Notes under the pieces: generated by a model
Told to the model about the DNA's origin: nothing
The model's database searches: none
Seen by the model: the letters and a program-made list of their open reading frames with translations, nothing else
Assembly: GCF_000219535.2 (NCBI RefSeq)
Contig: NZ_CP007806.1
Coordinates: 3,320,501-3,384,500, forward strand
DNA: 64,000 nucleotides
Source: Brevibacillus laterosporus LMG 15441
GTDB lineage: Bacteria > Bacillota > Bacilli > Brevibacillales > Brevibacillaceae
Direction of reading: 5' to 3'
Position numbers and translations under genes: made by a program
Part shown: positions 18,625 to 27,173 of the stretch, in pieces
Layout of the letters: every line of letters starts with the position of its first letter
Numbering within the stretch: position 1 is the stretch's first letter

Positions 18625-19344
18625 TCAGGCATTTAAATCTGTCATAGCTGGTACATGAATTTCTTTGACACACGAAACCTTTGACAAGTTCACAACACAT
18701 TTGGCTAAAGAGACAATATCCTGAACTGGAATTCGTGTGCCGTTATATTCAGAAATCGCTTTTTCGGCACCAGCCTCATATGGGATTTCTGCTGCTAGTT
18801 CACCTGGATTGATGCAAGTAACAGCAATTCCATCTTTTCTGACATGTTCTCGCAAAGCATTGGTTATGCCTCGCAACCCGAATTTAGAACTCACAAAAGA
18901 TACTTGAGAATTATTTGTATTATCTAACCCAGCAGTCGATCCAATTAGGATGATCTTCCCACTTTCTGATCTTCTTAGATTTGGCAACAAGGCTTGGATA
19001 TAAGTAATCGTGGATGTTATGTTTGTATGAATGATAGTAGCAATATCTTCTGGATCGTCCTGTTCGAAGTCGTAATGATCTTCAAACCCTTCTTTTTCCC
19101 ACACCCCAACATTGTATATCAGGACATCAATTCTTTCATGTTGAAGAGTATCCGTAATCATTTTTATTTTATTTTGTTGCGATAAATCGGCTTCCAGCCA
19201 TATTCGCTGAACTCCGTCATGTAAGTCTAAGCTTCTGGGCCTGCTTCTGGACACAATCCATACCTGATCACCAGAACTGGGTAAGCCTTTAACAAAAGCG
19301 TCTCCTAAACCTTTGCTAGCTCCAAATATAATATATTTTTTCAT
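18625..19344 (-). CDS. Short-chain dehydrogenase/reductase-like protein with altered active site
   Basis: About 239 residues with an SDR Rossmann fold: GASKGLGDAF at the cofactor site (~6-15), NVGVWE in place of NNAG, and IGSTAG containing the catalytic serine. The YxxxK motif reads FVSSK, so the catalytic tyrosine appears replaced by phenylalanine. It may be inactive as an oxidoreductase or use another mechanism. I chose the ATG at 19344, after AGGGGGTC, rather than an earlier in-frame ATG. A 36-codon ORF with a good ribosome-binding site lies 72 bases upstream. Confidence 0.75.
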   Translation of the reverse strand: MKKYIIFGASKGLGDAFVKGLPSSGDQVWIVSRSRPRSLDLHDGVQRIWLEADLSQQNKIKMITDTLQHERIDVLIYNVGVWEKEGFEDHYDFEQDDPEDIATIIHTNITSTITYIQALLPNLRRSESGKIILIGSTAGLDNTNNSQVSFVSSKFGLRGITNALREHVRKDGIAVTCINPGELAAEIPYEAGAEKAISEYNGTRIPVQDIVSLAKCVVNLSKVSCVKEIHVPAMTDLNA

Positions 19345-19416
19345 CAAACGACCCCCTATTTCTGTAATTTTCCACAATTATTCAGAATGTTACCACCTTT
19401 CATTATTTCAGTCAAT

Positions 19417-19527
19417 TTACGTTAGATCAGGGAAATAGATATTGAACAGATTTTTGCGATTTTCTTTAATGTTTAAAAACAGCTCGTGTACAACATCACA
19501 TTGTTTGGCAATCTCACTAATTTTCAT
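19417..19527 (-). CDS. Small ORF upstream of the SDR gene
   Basis: A 36-residue reading frame begins MKISEIAKQCDVVHEL and is preceded by a strong AAGGAGATGAAATT site. The N-terminus resembles the first helix of MerR-type regulators, but the rest is too short for one. It lies on the same strand as the SDR gene, 72 bases away. It may be a real micropeptide or a truncated gene. Confidence 0.4.
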   Translation of the reverse strand: MKISEIAKQCDVVHELFLNIKENRKNLFNIYFPDLT

Positions 19528-19590
19528 AATTTCATCTCCTTATTTATGATCAAAAAATAAAAAAAGCCCTATGCTAACCATAAACCTATT

Positions 19591-19613
19591 GAAGTGCACC
19601 CCTTAAAGTAGAC
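19591..19613. repeat. IS-end-like repeat, copy A
   Basis: 23 bases gaagtgcacccctta...gtagac are 21/23 identical to 60946-60968. The sequence resembles the terminal repeats of some IS3-family elements. No transposase lies next to it here. Confidence 0.45.
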
Positions 19614-19625
19614 ATTGGTCATTCA

Positions 19626-20132
19626 TTATTGAAAAGCCTCTTCAAATGCACGATCAATTTGATCGGCTTCCTTGGAAACCACAAACAGAACAAATTGGCC
19701 CTTCACCTTCCAAACATGTTTTTCAACGAGATGATATTCTTCCGGGCGATAGTCTCTGAATTTGAGGGTTTGGGCCTCAATTCGTTTTTGCACATTTTCT
19801 TTGACGACATCCACCTGATTCAGGTCTTTCACTTTCAGTACCAAGAGTTCGTCCGCCTCAACATTAGATGAAGAGGTAAATAGGATAAAGTCCTCGACCT
19901 CCTCAGGAGCAATGTGATAAAGCTTTTGCAGCTTAGCTATATCACCTTGCTTCATTTTTTCCAAATTCACGGCTTGCTTGATGTGTTCTCCGACCTCGAT
20001 CGCTGTATGAATGGGGGTATCTTCTCCCTCACTAGAACATCCCGTCATCGCACAAAACACAATTGTGCAAGCAAGGAATAAACACAACCATTTCCTGCAA
20101 CCACAACCTATGCTAGAATAAATTCCTTCCAT
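19626..20132 (-). CDS. DUF4358-type lipoprotein of the O-acylation cluster
   Basis: 168 residues with a lipoprotein signal (lipobox MTGC, Cys ~32) and a DUF4358-like domain: GDIAKLQKLYHIAPEEVEDF, LLVLKVKDLNQVDVVKENV, EYHLVEKHVWKVKGQFVLF. DUF4358 proteins commonly sit beside MBOAT and DHHW genes in Firmicutes; the biochemical role is unknown. It starts directly after the stop of the DHHW gene, so the two are translationally coupled. It is the last gene of the cluster. Confidence 0.75.
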   Translation of the reverse strand: MEGIYSSIGCGCRKWLCLFLACTIVFCAMTGCSSEGEDTPIHTAIEVGEHIKQAVNLEKMKQGDIAKLQKLYHIAPEEVEDFILFTSSSNVEADELLVLKVKDLNQVDVVKENVQKRIEAQTLKFRDYRPEEYHLVEKHVWKVKGQFVLFVVSKEADQIDRAFEEAFQ

Positions 20133-20133
20133 T

Positions 20134-21312
20134 CTACTCCCCTCTCTCCTCCTCCTGTTCTGTTAAGGCCTGGATAGACGGATCTTCAAAAAACGTCTGG
20201 ACATTGTATAGCAACAGCATGTCGTGAATCTGCTGTTCCTGTATAAGCTTTTTGATATCTCCCTCATAATATCTGAGGTCGATGACATATATTTCTTGAA
20301 AATGCTGTGTTAAAAAGGGAAGAAAGCTGTTGGCATAGGAATCTTTGATAACCAGCAGTTTTTTGCCCTTCCGATTGCTCGTTGCTATTTTGATCAGGCC
20401 GTGGTTCCCGTTGAGAAAAACGGTGTACTTGTCCTTCTTCTTCAGATTATCCATCACATACAGGGAGTCCGACCGCTGCTGTTCGTCAACATATTCTACG
20501 CTGTTTCTACCGTTATCCTCTGGTAAATATAGCTTAATGCTGTCGGGCTTCATGTGTCTGTAACCGCTCTTGGAATACAGGGAACCGTAGAAGTCATTCG
20601 TCACTGTTTCAATACGGAAATCTTCTTTTATTTTCGGCTCAAACCCCATCTGCTTACCCAACACCTGATAGGCATAGTAAGCGCCATTGGTAGTCCAATG
20701 GTGATCCGTTTTATAAAAAATGGATTGCTCCCGATTGGCAAAAAGCGCTGGATACACATCAATAATATGAATATTTTCACGAAGAGATCGTTGGACCTTG
20801 CCTCTGGACACAAGCTCGCCATTATCCGAGACATTGGAAGGGAGCTTGTCGGCCAACACACTCTGTGCCGTGGGAACAAGCATCACGTATTTTCGAAGAT
20901 CGGGGGTGGCATCATCGAAGGCATGGATTGCTGCTACCTTTTCCTTCAGATTCTCGTCTGTTGGCGGAATAAATTTTTGCAGTAAAAATCCGTCCTTACC
21001 CAAATAAACCCCGTGGCTCTCCTTTTTCCCGATAACTCGTTCCGCATCCGTTTTCAAACCGATCCAAAAATCCCTTGCCGCAAATTGGTCAGCAATGTAC
21101 TTCTCTACATTGGAAGCAAGCTTTCCCGACATCAGATTGCGTGAGGAAAAACTCGCTAGCTGCTCCAAGCTCCGGTTTTCCGATTCCGAAAAGAGCTTAT
21201 CTGGAGTCAAAAGGTTCCATAACAACATGCCGCATAAAAAAACGATCAACAGGATCGCAAGTATGTTCGGATACCAATGATTAGGTCTGTTCAGAAAAAC
21301 CACCTTCTTCAA
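20134..21312 (-). CDS. DHHW-motif (AlgX/AlgJ-like) cell-surface protein
   Basis: 392 residues with an N-terminal membrane anchor (~17-37) and an SGNH-like extracytoplasmic domain. The motif KTDHHWTTNGAYYAY (~205) gives the DHHW family its name, and a second motif VIKDSYANSFLPF carries the likely serine. Family members work with MBOAT proteins to O-acetylate exopolysaccharides or wall polymers. The start overlaps the MBOAT stop by 4 bases (ATGA), indicating coupled translation. Confidence 0.85.
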   Translation of the reverse strand: MKKVVFLNRPNHWYPNILAILLIVFLCGMLLWNLLTPDKLFSESENRSLEQLASFSSRNLMSGKLASNVEKYIADQFAARDFWIGLKTDAERVIGKKESHGVYLGKDGFLLQKFIPPTDENLKEKVAAIHAFDDATPDLRKYVMLVPTAQSVLADKLPSNVSDNGELVSRGKVQRSLRENIHIIDVYPALFANREQSIFYKTDHHWTTNGAYYAYQVLGKQMGFEPKIKEDFRIETVTNDFYGSLYSKSGYRHMKPDSIKLYLPEDNGRNSVEYVDEQQRSDSLYVMDNLKKKDKYTVFLNGNHGLIKIATSNRKGKKLLVIKDSYANSFLPFLTQHFQEIYVIDLRYYEGDIKKLIQEQQIHDMLLLYNVQTFFEDPSIQALTEQEEERGE

Positions 21313-22715
21313 AATCGAAAGTATAAGAAAGGATTGTACGTATCATTGACCAAGAAAGCAGTGGTCAGAAGCAGGAAAAGGAAATGCATAGTAAAAACAG
21401 CAATACCTCCTGCCCAATGGAATTTTTCTCTCACGTACAAAACAGCCTTTCTCGGAAATGGTGTTGCGCACAAGGCCAGCAAAAGCAAAAGAATCAAATT
21501 GCTGGACAGGTAGTAAAACGATTGATCATCAGAAACACCATGCGAACCGAATCCGAACATCGTTTGGATGAATGTCCAGGCGTCAGAAACATGATCGATT
21601 TCAAAGAATACCCATCCTACGATCACGATGATAAGCGTGTAGACATGCCCGACAAAGGCATGCGACTTTTGTAGCCAGCTTAAAAGAATCCATTTTTCAA
21701 TCATGATCAACACCCCGAAATACAATCCCCAAATCACAAAATTCCAGCTCGCGCCATGCCATAGACCAGTTAAAAACCAGACTACAAACAAGTTGATGAA
21801 CTGCCGCAGCATGCCTACCCGGTTCCCTCCAAGGGGTATATACACATATTCCCGAAACCAGGTGCCTAAAGAAATATGCCATCTGCGCCAGAACTCCGTT
21901 ATGCTTTTCGAGATGTACGGGTACTTGAAGTTTTCCATAAAATCGAAGCCGAACATTTTTCCTAGACCGCGCGCCATATCCGAATATCCGCTGAAGTCAA
22001 AATAAATCTGAAAACTAAAGGCCATAATTCCAAGCCAGGCGGAAATAACTGTGACTTCTTCTGCAGGCATCGCTTTCACATTCGTCCACAGAATACCGAT
22101 GTTATTCGCAAGCAGCACTTTCTTGGCAAGTCCTCCGATAAACAATTCCGCTCCTTCGCCGAATCGTTCCAATGTCACTTTTCGAAAGGATAGTTGCTTG
22201 GCAATATCGCTGTATCTAACGATCGGTCCTGCCACCAACTGTGGAAACATCGTCACGTAAAGCCCAAAGGACAGGATATTTTTTTGTACAGGCACTCGAT
22301 TACGGTACACATCTACGATATAAGACATCGTTTGAAATGTATAAAATGAAATTCCCACCGGAAGTGGAAGCTCTGTAGCTTGCAAATTCAGGCCAAGCCA
22401 GTGATTGAGATTGTCCACGACAAATCCGCTATATTTGAAGAACCCGAGAATGCCCAAGCTTCCGGCAAGCGAACAGATAAAAACAGCTCTGCTAATCCCT
22501 TTGCGGTGCCTGAAGTTGTCTATCAATAGTCCGTTTGCATAATCAAAGACGGTTGAAAAGAGCATGAGGAATACGTATACAGGTTCTCCCCACGCATAAA
22601 ACACCAGACTGGCGGCAAAGAGAATCACATTTTTCAGAGCTGTGGGTACTAAAAAATAGAGTAAAATCGTTATCGGCAAAAAATAGTATAGAAAGATGAG
22701 ACTGCTGAATACCAA
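21309..22715 (-). CDS. MBOAT-family membrane O-acyltransferase
   Basis: 468 residues, about eleven membrane segments. MBOAT signature seen: SITEFWRRWHISLGTWFREY, YIPLGGNRVG and the catalytic-histidine region TGLWHGASWNFVIWG. Close in layout to AlgI, PatA and DltB. It would move acyl groups across the membrane to an extracytoplasmic acceptor protein or polymer. Forms an operon with DHHW and DUF4358 genes downstream and the SGNH lipoprotein upstream (45-base gap). Confidence 0.9.
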   Translation of the reverse strand: MVFSSLIFLYYFLPITILLYFLVPTALKNVILFAASLVFYAWGEPVYVFLMLFSTVFDYANGLLIDNFRHRKGISRAVFICSLAGSLGILGFFKYSGFVVDNLNHWLGLNLQATELPLPVGISFYTFQTMSYIVDVYRNRVPVQKNILSFGLYVTMFPQLVAGPIVRYSDIAKQLSFRKVTLERFGEGAELFIGGLAKKVLLANNIGILWTNVKAMPAEEVTVISAWLGIMAFSFQIYFDFSGYSDMARGLGKMFGFDFMENFKYPYISKSITEFWRRWHISLGTWFREYVYIPLGGNRVGMLRQFINLFVVWFLTGLWHGASWNFVIWGLYFGVLIMIEKWILLSWLQKSHAFVGHVYTLIIVIVGWVFFEIDHVSDAWTFIQTMFGFGSHGVSDDQSFYYLSSNLILLLLLALCATPFPRKAVLYVREKFHWAGGIAVFTMHFLFLLLTTAFLVNDTYNPFLYFRF

Positions 22716-22760
22716 CGCTCGTCACCTCCTAACCTGCAGTCATTTAAAAATTTCAGCATG

Positions 22761-23426
22761 TCAGTTCACGTAGCCTTTTAATAAGTCCAGCAAAAGTTTG
22801 TAGTATTTCTCGTTGAAATGGATGCCGTCCTTATCATACAGATCGAGGCTGTTGGTAAAGATCGGAGACAAATCGACAAACGCTACTTTTTCCTCGGCAG
22901 CAAGCTCTTGTAATCCTTTGTTGTACTCTGCAATTTTTTGATAACGGGGTTCTTTCTGCTCCGCTTCCACAGTAACCGGGGTTACCGATAAGATCGTTAT
23001 TTTTGCTTTAGGAAGTCTTTCTTTGATGCTGTCGATTAATTTTGCGTAATGCTTATACGAGTATTTCAGGGGATCATCTGTCGGCCACAGGATGTCATCC
23101 GATCCCAATTGAATAAAGACATGTTTCGGGTTTCTTTTCGCCAGATCGTTGACATCTTCCAAGGCAAATTCGGCTGTTTTCCCTGCACCTGCACTCACAT
23201 TGGCTTCGTCCAAAACATCATGGAAGGACAGTCCTTCCATGATCGAATCCCCTAAAAATACACTTGTTTGAAACGTGGTTTTATACGAATGCTCTGCTAT
23301 AGTGGGAGCAGATTTGCTTTCTTGAGTCACTGAACCCATTGCTTGCTCATTTGCCTGATTTCCACACGCTGCCAAGGATAATGCGATGACCCCCGTCAGC
23401 ATAATTGCAAAAGTTTTATTTCTCAT
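22761..23426 (-). CDS. SGNH/GDSL-hydrolase lipoprotein
   Basis: About 221 residues with a lipoprotein signal (LSLAAC, Cys21). GDSL motif FLGDSIMEGL and the C-terminal Asp-x-x-His pair in KDGIHFNEKYY are present; block III reads QLGSDDILW. It is probably an extracytoplasmic esterase or O-acetyltransferase acting on the same polymer as the MBOAT system. I chose ATG 23426, preceded by AGAGGAAG and lying one base after the amidase stop, over an earlier in-frame start inside the amidase gene. Confidence 0.8.
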   Translation of the reverse strand: MRNKTFAIMLTGVIALSLAACGNQANEQAMGSVTQESKSAPTIAEHSYKTTFQTSVFLGDSIMEGLSFHDVLDEANVSAGAGKTAEFALEDVNDLAKRNPKHVFIQLGSDDILWPTDDPLKYSYKHYAKLIDSIKERLPKAKITILSVTPVTVEAEQKEPRYQKIAEYNKGLQELAAEEKVAFVDLSPIFTNSLDLYDKDGIHFNEKYYKLLLDLLKGYVN

Positions 23427-23427
23427 G

Positions 23428-24117
23428 TCAGTCTTCCTCTCTTGTGTTTGATAGATAATCTTGAATTCCCTCGATAATCGAAGTGGCAATGCGATATTGA
23501 AAATCTTCTTTCAACAGTTTTTGCTCCTCCATCGGATTCGTTACATACCCTACTTCAAGCAGTACTGCCGGCATTTCCGTGTCTTTGACAACGAAAAAAT
23601 CCTCCTTTTTCACCCCTCTATCCCGAAATCCGGTCGCTTCTATCACGTGCTTGTGTATGCTCTCAGCAAACGGAAGAGATTCGGGACGATAATAGTACGT
23701 TTCTGTACCCGAAACAGTGGAATCTGTATACGTATTCCCATGGATGGAAAGAAACAAATCTGCGCCCATCTGATTGGCAAATTCCGGTCTCTTTCGATCA
23801 ATCGAGGATAAAAAACTGTCATCGCTTCTGGTCAAGTACACCTTCATGCGCGAATCTTGCTCCAATAACTCCTTTACCTTTCGTGCCAGTTGCAGAGTAA
23901 AATCCTTTTCAGCTTGACCACTTACGCTCTTTGCGCCATGATCTTTTCCACCGTGCCCCGGGTCGATGACAATCTTATAGACTTGAGGATTGGCATAGCT
24001 CTTGTTTACATAACTGTTGCTTGCATCACTGTTGTTAGGATTGCTGTATAATAACCCAACAATAAAGATGACAAATACGGGCAATATCATATAAATAAAT
24101 TTCTTTTTGACGATCAC
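23428..24117 (-). CDS. N-acetylmuramoyl-L-alanine amidase (Amidase_3)
   Basis: 229 residues with an N-terminal membrane anchor/signal (~8-24) and a zinc amidase domain: IDPGHGGKDHGA (His55), Glu70 in AEKDFTLQLA, LFLSIHGNTY and the catalytic glutamate in LLEVGYVTNP. It cleaves the stem peptide from peptidoglycan outside the membrane. It starts with GTG after AAAGGAGTAGG and is the first gene of the cluster, which begins after the kinase terminator. Confidence 0.88.
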   Translation of the reverse strand: MIVKKKFIYMILPVFVIFIVGLLYSNPNNSDASNSYVNKSYANPQVYKIVIDPGHGGKDHGAKSVSGQAEKDFTLQLARKVKELLEQDSRMKVYLTRSDDSFLSSIDRKRPEFANQMGADLFLSIHGNTYTDSTVSGTETYYYRPESLPFAESIHKHVIEATGFRDRGVKKEDFFVVKDTEMPAVLLEVGYVTNPMEEQKLLKEDFQYRIATSIIEGIQDYLSNTREED

Positions 24118-24257
24118 TTCCTACTCCTTTCCCCCTCTTACTTACATCCGCAAGGCTCCATTCTCTTGCTCACAATGAGATGATAATAGAAAGAGATAAA
24201 GATAAAGTGCAGAAGAAATCGAAATGGATTAAAGAATACGCTAAAACGGAAAGAAAA

Positions 24258-24287
24258 CAAAAAAAGCGCAGAAGCGGGTTCTGCACT
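24258..24287 (-). terminator. Terminator after the sensor kinase
   Basis: 9-bp stem (agcgcagaa / ttctgcact with one G-U pair) and loop of 5, then TTTTTTT on the minus strand. It separates the two-component pair from the downstream O-acylation cluster. Confidence 0.8.
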
Positions 24288-24304
24288 TGGGTGTTGACTT
24301 ATAC

Positions 24305-26101
24305 TTACTTGTGGAGATGGAAGTAAAACATAACGCCATCTTCCGTATTGAAAACGCCATAAGGTACGTCATGGAGCTCCAAAATCTTTTTAGAGATGGC
24401 AAGACCGAGCCCGGTTCCACCTGTGGAGCGATGGCGGGAAGACTCCCCTCGATAAAATCGATCCCATATTTTCTCAAGGTGCTCTTCTTGTATATGAGCT
24501 CCTTTGTTTTCGATACAAACGATTGCCATATCCTGTTCTGCGCCGATCGAAATCATGATGGTTTCCCCATCAGGCGTGTAACGAATAGCGTTGGTCAGGA
24601 AATTGACAAGAACTTGCTCGATGCGCAACTGGTTGGCCACTACCTTGATCGGAACAAGCTCGGTATGCAAATGCAACTGTTTGCTCTCGATTTCTGGCTG
24701 TAATTTCTCACAAATCTGCTTAATCACCACATCTAATGGAAACAACTCCATTTTCATCTTGTACGTTCCGGACTCGTATTTAGCAAGATCCAGCATATCC
24801 ACAATGAGCATATCCATCTTTCTCACTTCATTTTCCATCGCATCGAAATAATAATCCTTCTTATGGCTCGCCACTCCATCTTTTAGGATCGACAGACAGC
24901 TTTGGATCACACTGAGTGGAGTCTTCAACTCATGCGATACTCCTGAGATGAACTCCTTTCTCGTATTTTCCAATTGCTTCTCTTTCTCGATATCTTGCTG
25001 CAGTTGTTCGATGTAGGAGTGTAGCCGATCAGAGAGCATATTAATATTGTGCGATAAGTCCCCGATCTCATCTTTGGACTTAACGGGAATTTTCTCTGAG
25101 AAGTCTAGGGTTGCAATCTTTTTAGTCGTATGGTTGATCCGTAGCAAAGGCCTCGCGATCTGCTTCGAATAGTAGAACGAACTCAACAAGATGAGGAGCA
25201 GTACAAATAAAATGAGATACACATAGTATTCTTTAATCATGCTGATTGCTTCATCAACAGGCTGTAGCGATGTCATAGCAAAAATATAGGCTGGCTTCCC
25301 GTCCTTGTTCTGGATGGGATGGACAAACAGTTGGTACTTGATATCGTTTTCTTCTACAAGGTACGTCCACGGGATAGTCAATTTCATCTTTTCCGGACTT
25401 AGTAAAAGATTGGCTTGAAATTCTTTGATCCGGTCCATAAAGACAAGGTTTGTATATAATAGCCGGGGTGTTTCGTTCTTTACAGGAAGGTGAGTCTTGG
25501 TGATGGTTCCAAAAAGGTAGATGGATGGGAAAGCTTTTAGCGATTTTTCCTGGTCTTGAAATTTTGGAATTATCTCGTGCTCTTTTTTAGCGATTTGATT
25601 ATTTTCAAAAGTTACCTTCCCCCATTCCACCCCAAGTCGATAAGGAACAACCGCCTTATCTTTCTTGATTCCTTCAATGGTAACCATCGCTCCTGTATGA
25701 AGAAAGCTGTTTCCTTGATGAATTTCCTCAATATTTAGGAACCCATATAACGGAATAATAAGCGTCTGATTGGAAAAGGGGCGGTTCTTATCGGGCAATA
25801 GCTTTACTTCGATGGAAAAATCATCGGCATGATTTATATTTCCCAGATAATCCACCGTGGTGATCCATGTATTGTGTTGGCGATAATATTCTTGCTCCAG
25901 CCTCTGGATCGCTTGCGCATCCCCGTTGTTCTTTCCATATTCTTGTGCGAATGTTTTCAGATTCGCTTGGACGTCCGCCACTTTTTTATTGATGTAAAAT
26001 TGTTTGAAGAAAACGGTCTGTCCCACATAAATGGAAGCAAGAATGAACAAGCATAAAGTCGTTGTCCAGATAAATAATTTCAATACAATGCTACACTTCA
26101 T
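24305..26101 (-). CDS. Membrane sensor histidine kinase
   Basis: 598 residues: TM1 (~9-29), a large ~260-residue extracytoplasmic sensor region, TM2 (~293-309), HAMP (~310-362), HisKA with His390 in VSHELKTPLS, and HATPase_c with NFLTNAIRY and GTGLGLAISKK. It senses an envelope signal and phosphorylates the regulator encoded just upstream; the genes overlap by 4 bases. The large sensor domain is not one I recognise. Its position beside wall-modification genes suggests an envelope stress role (inference). Confidence 0.88.
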   Translation of the reverse strand: MKCSIVLKLFIWTTTLCLFILASIYVGQTVFFKQFYINKKVADVQANLKTFAQEYGKNNGDAQAIQRLEQEYYRQHNTWITTVDYLGNINHADDFSIEVKLLPDKNRPFSNQTLIIPLYGFLNIEEIHQGNSFLHTGAMVTIEGIKKDKAVVPYRLGVEWGKVTFENNQIAKKEHEIIPKFQDQEKSLKAFPSIYLFGTITKTHLPVKNETPRLLYTNLVFMDRIKEFQANLLLSPEKMKLTIPWTYLVEENDIKYQLFVHPIQNKDGKPAYIFAMTSLQPVDEAISMIKEYYVYLILFVLLLILLSSFYYSKQIARPLLRINHTTKKIATLDFSEKIPVKSKDEIGDLSHNINMLSDRLHSYIEQLQQDIEKEKQLENTRKEFISGVSHELKTPLSVIQSCLSILKDGVASHKKDYYFDAMENEVRKMDMLIVDMLDLAKYESGTYKMKMELFPLDVVIKQICEKLQPEIESKQLHLHTELVPIKVVANQLRIEQVLVNFLTNAIRYTPDGETIMISIGAEQDMAIVCIENKGAHIQEEHLEKIWDRFYRGESSRHRSTGGTGLGLAISKKILELHDVPYGVFNTEDGVMFYFHLHK

Positions 26102-26775
26102 ACTTGCTCCTCAAATTTATAACCTGAACGCACGACTGTGGTAATACATTTTGATTTCTCCCCTAGTTTGGAGCGCAGATTACGAATGTGACTATTCACG
26201 GTGCGATCATCGCCGGTAAAGTCATACCCCCATATTTTGGTGATCAATTGCTCCCTTGTGATAATCATCTCTTTATTCCTCATTAAATAAGCTAAAATTT
26301 CAAATTCGGTGTGCGTTAAATCGGTCTTAACACCTTCTACGGTAACTGTTCGGGACAGGAAATGAATGGTAATCCCGCTACTCGACAATCCTTCACCCAC
26401 CAGCCCGGAAACATCGCGACTCTCCAGAAGCCGTTTTGCTCGTGCCAATAAAATGGGAGGACTGTATGGCTTGGTCACATAATCATCTGCCCCCAGCTCA
26501 AACCCAAAGATCGTATCATCCTCATCGACACGAGCTGTCAGCATGATGATAGGTACATTGGATGTCTTACGAATACGTTTGCAAACAGTCCATCCGTCCA
26601 ATTCAGGCAACATAATGTCCAAAATAATCAAGTGTACTTCACTTTCCTGAAAAATCGTGAGTGCTTCTTTTCCGTCTGCCGCTTCTAACACTTCATATCC
26701 TTCATTTATAAAATAATCCTTCATGATCTCCCGCAATATTGGTTCATCTTCAACTATCAAGATGGTTTTTCGCAT
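26098..26775 (-). CDS. OmpR-family response regulator
   Basis: 225 residues: receiver domain with phospho-acceptor Asp53 (ILDIMLPELDGW) and Lys in TKPYS, and a C-terminal winged helix with LIMNKEMIITREQL-like region and DDRTVNSHIRNLRSKLG. It partners the kinase that follows. The start has AGGGAGAACATAC upstream. It probably controls the kinase-regulator operon and perhaps the adjacent wall genes. Confidence 0.9.
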   Translation of the reverse strand: MRKTILIVEDEPILREIMKDYFINEGYEVLEAADGKEALTIFQESEVHLIILDIMLPELDGWTVCKRIRKTSNVPIIMLTARVDEDDTIFGFELGADDYVTKPYSPPILLARAKRLLESRDVSGLVGEGLSSSGITIHFLSRTVTVEGVKTDLTHTEFEILAYLMRNKEMIITREQLITKIWGYDFTGDDRTVNSHIRNLRSKLGEKSKCITTVVRSGYKFEEQV

Positions 26776-27173
26776 GTATGTTCTCCCTGAGCAATTTTAT
26801 CTGATATACTATCATATCCGAAAAAGGATTTCTATCAGTTGCCCACGAACTTTCAGTCATGTAGGGATGCCCATTCCTACGCCCCGTGCTTTCACTAGCA
26901 AGGGTTTTTTATATTTATCAGGGCTATTTAACTTAATTTCTTCATGATACGGTTTCCTCCTGTTTGCGTAATTTTTAAGGAAATGAACTCACTTTAATAA
27001 TAAGTGCACGCTTGTCCCACTAAACTAACAGACCTACTGTTTCATCCTAAGAAAGCTATAAATGACAACACAAAATAGCCCTGTTCACCTTAAATATGGT
27101 GAGGACTACTTGTATGTATGAGGAGAGCCATCCTAACACTTACACAAATACGGGTTCCCAATCAATCTCCCTG
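26776..27173. other. Intergenic region with a frameshifted micro-ORF
   Basis: A strong AGGAGGAAACC site (minus strand, ~26950-26960) precedes an ATG at 26945 that reads only MKKLS. A one-base shift opens EIKLNSPDKYKKPLL-VKARGVGMGIPT down to 26857. It could be a dead or frameshifted small peptide gene. No other gene is visible. Confidence 0.35.

Noticed and set aside
20554-20985. 143-residue plus-strand ORF inside the DHHW gene
   Set aside because: Opposite-strand shadow of a well-supported gene.
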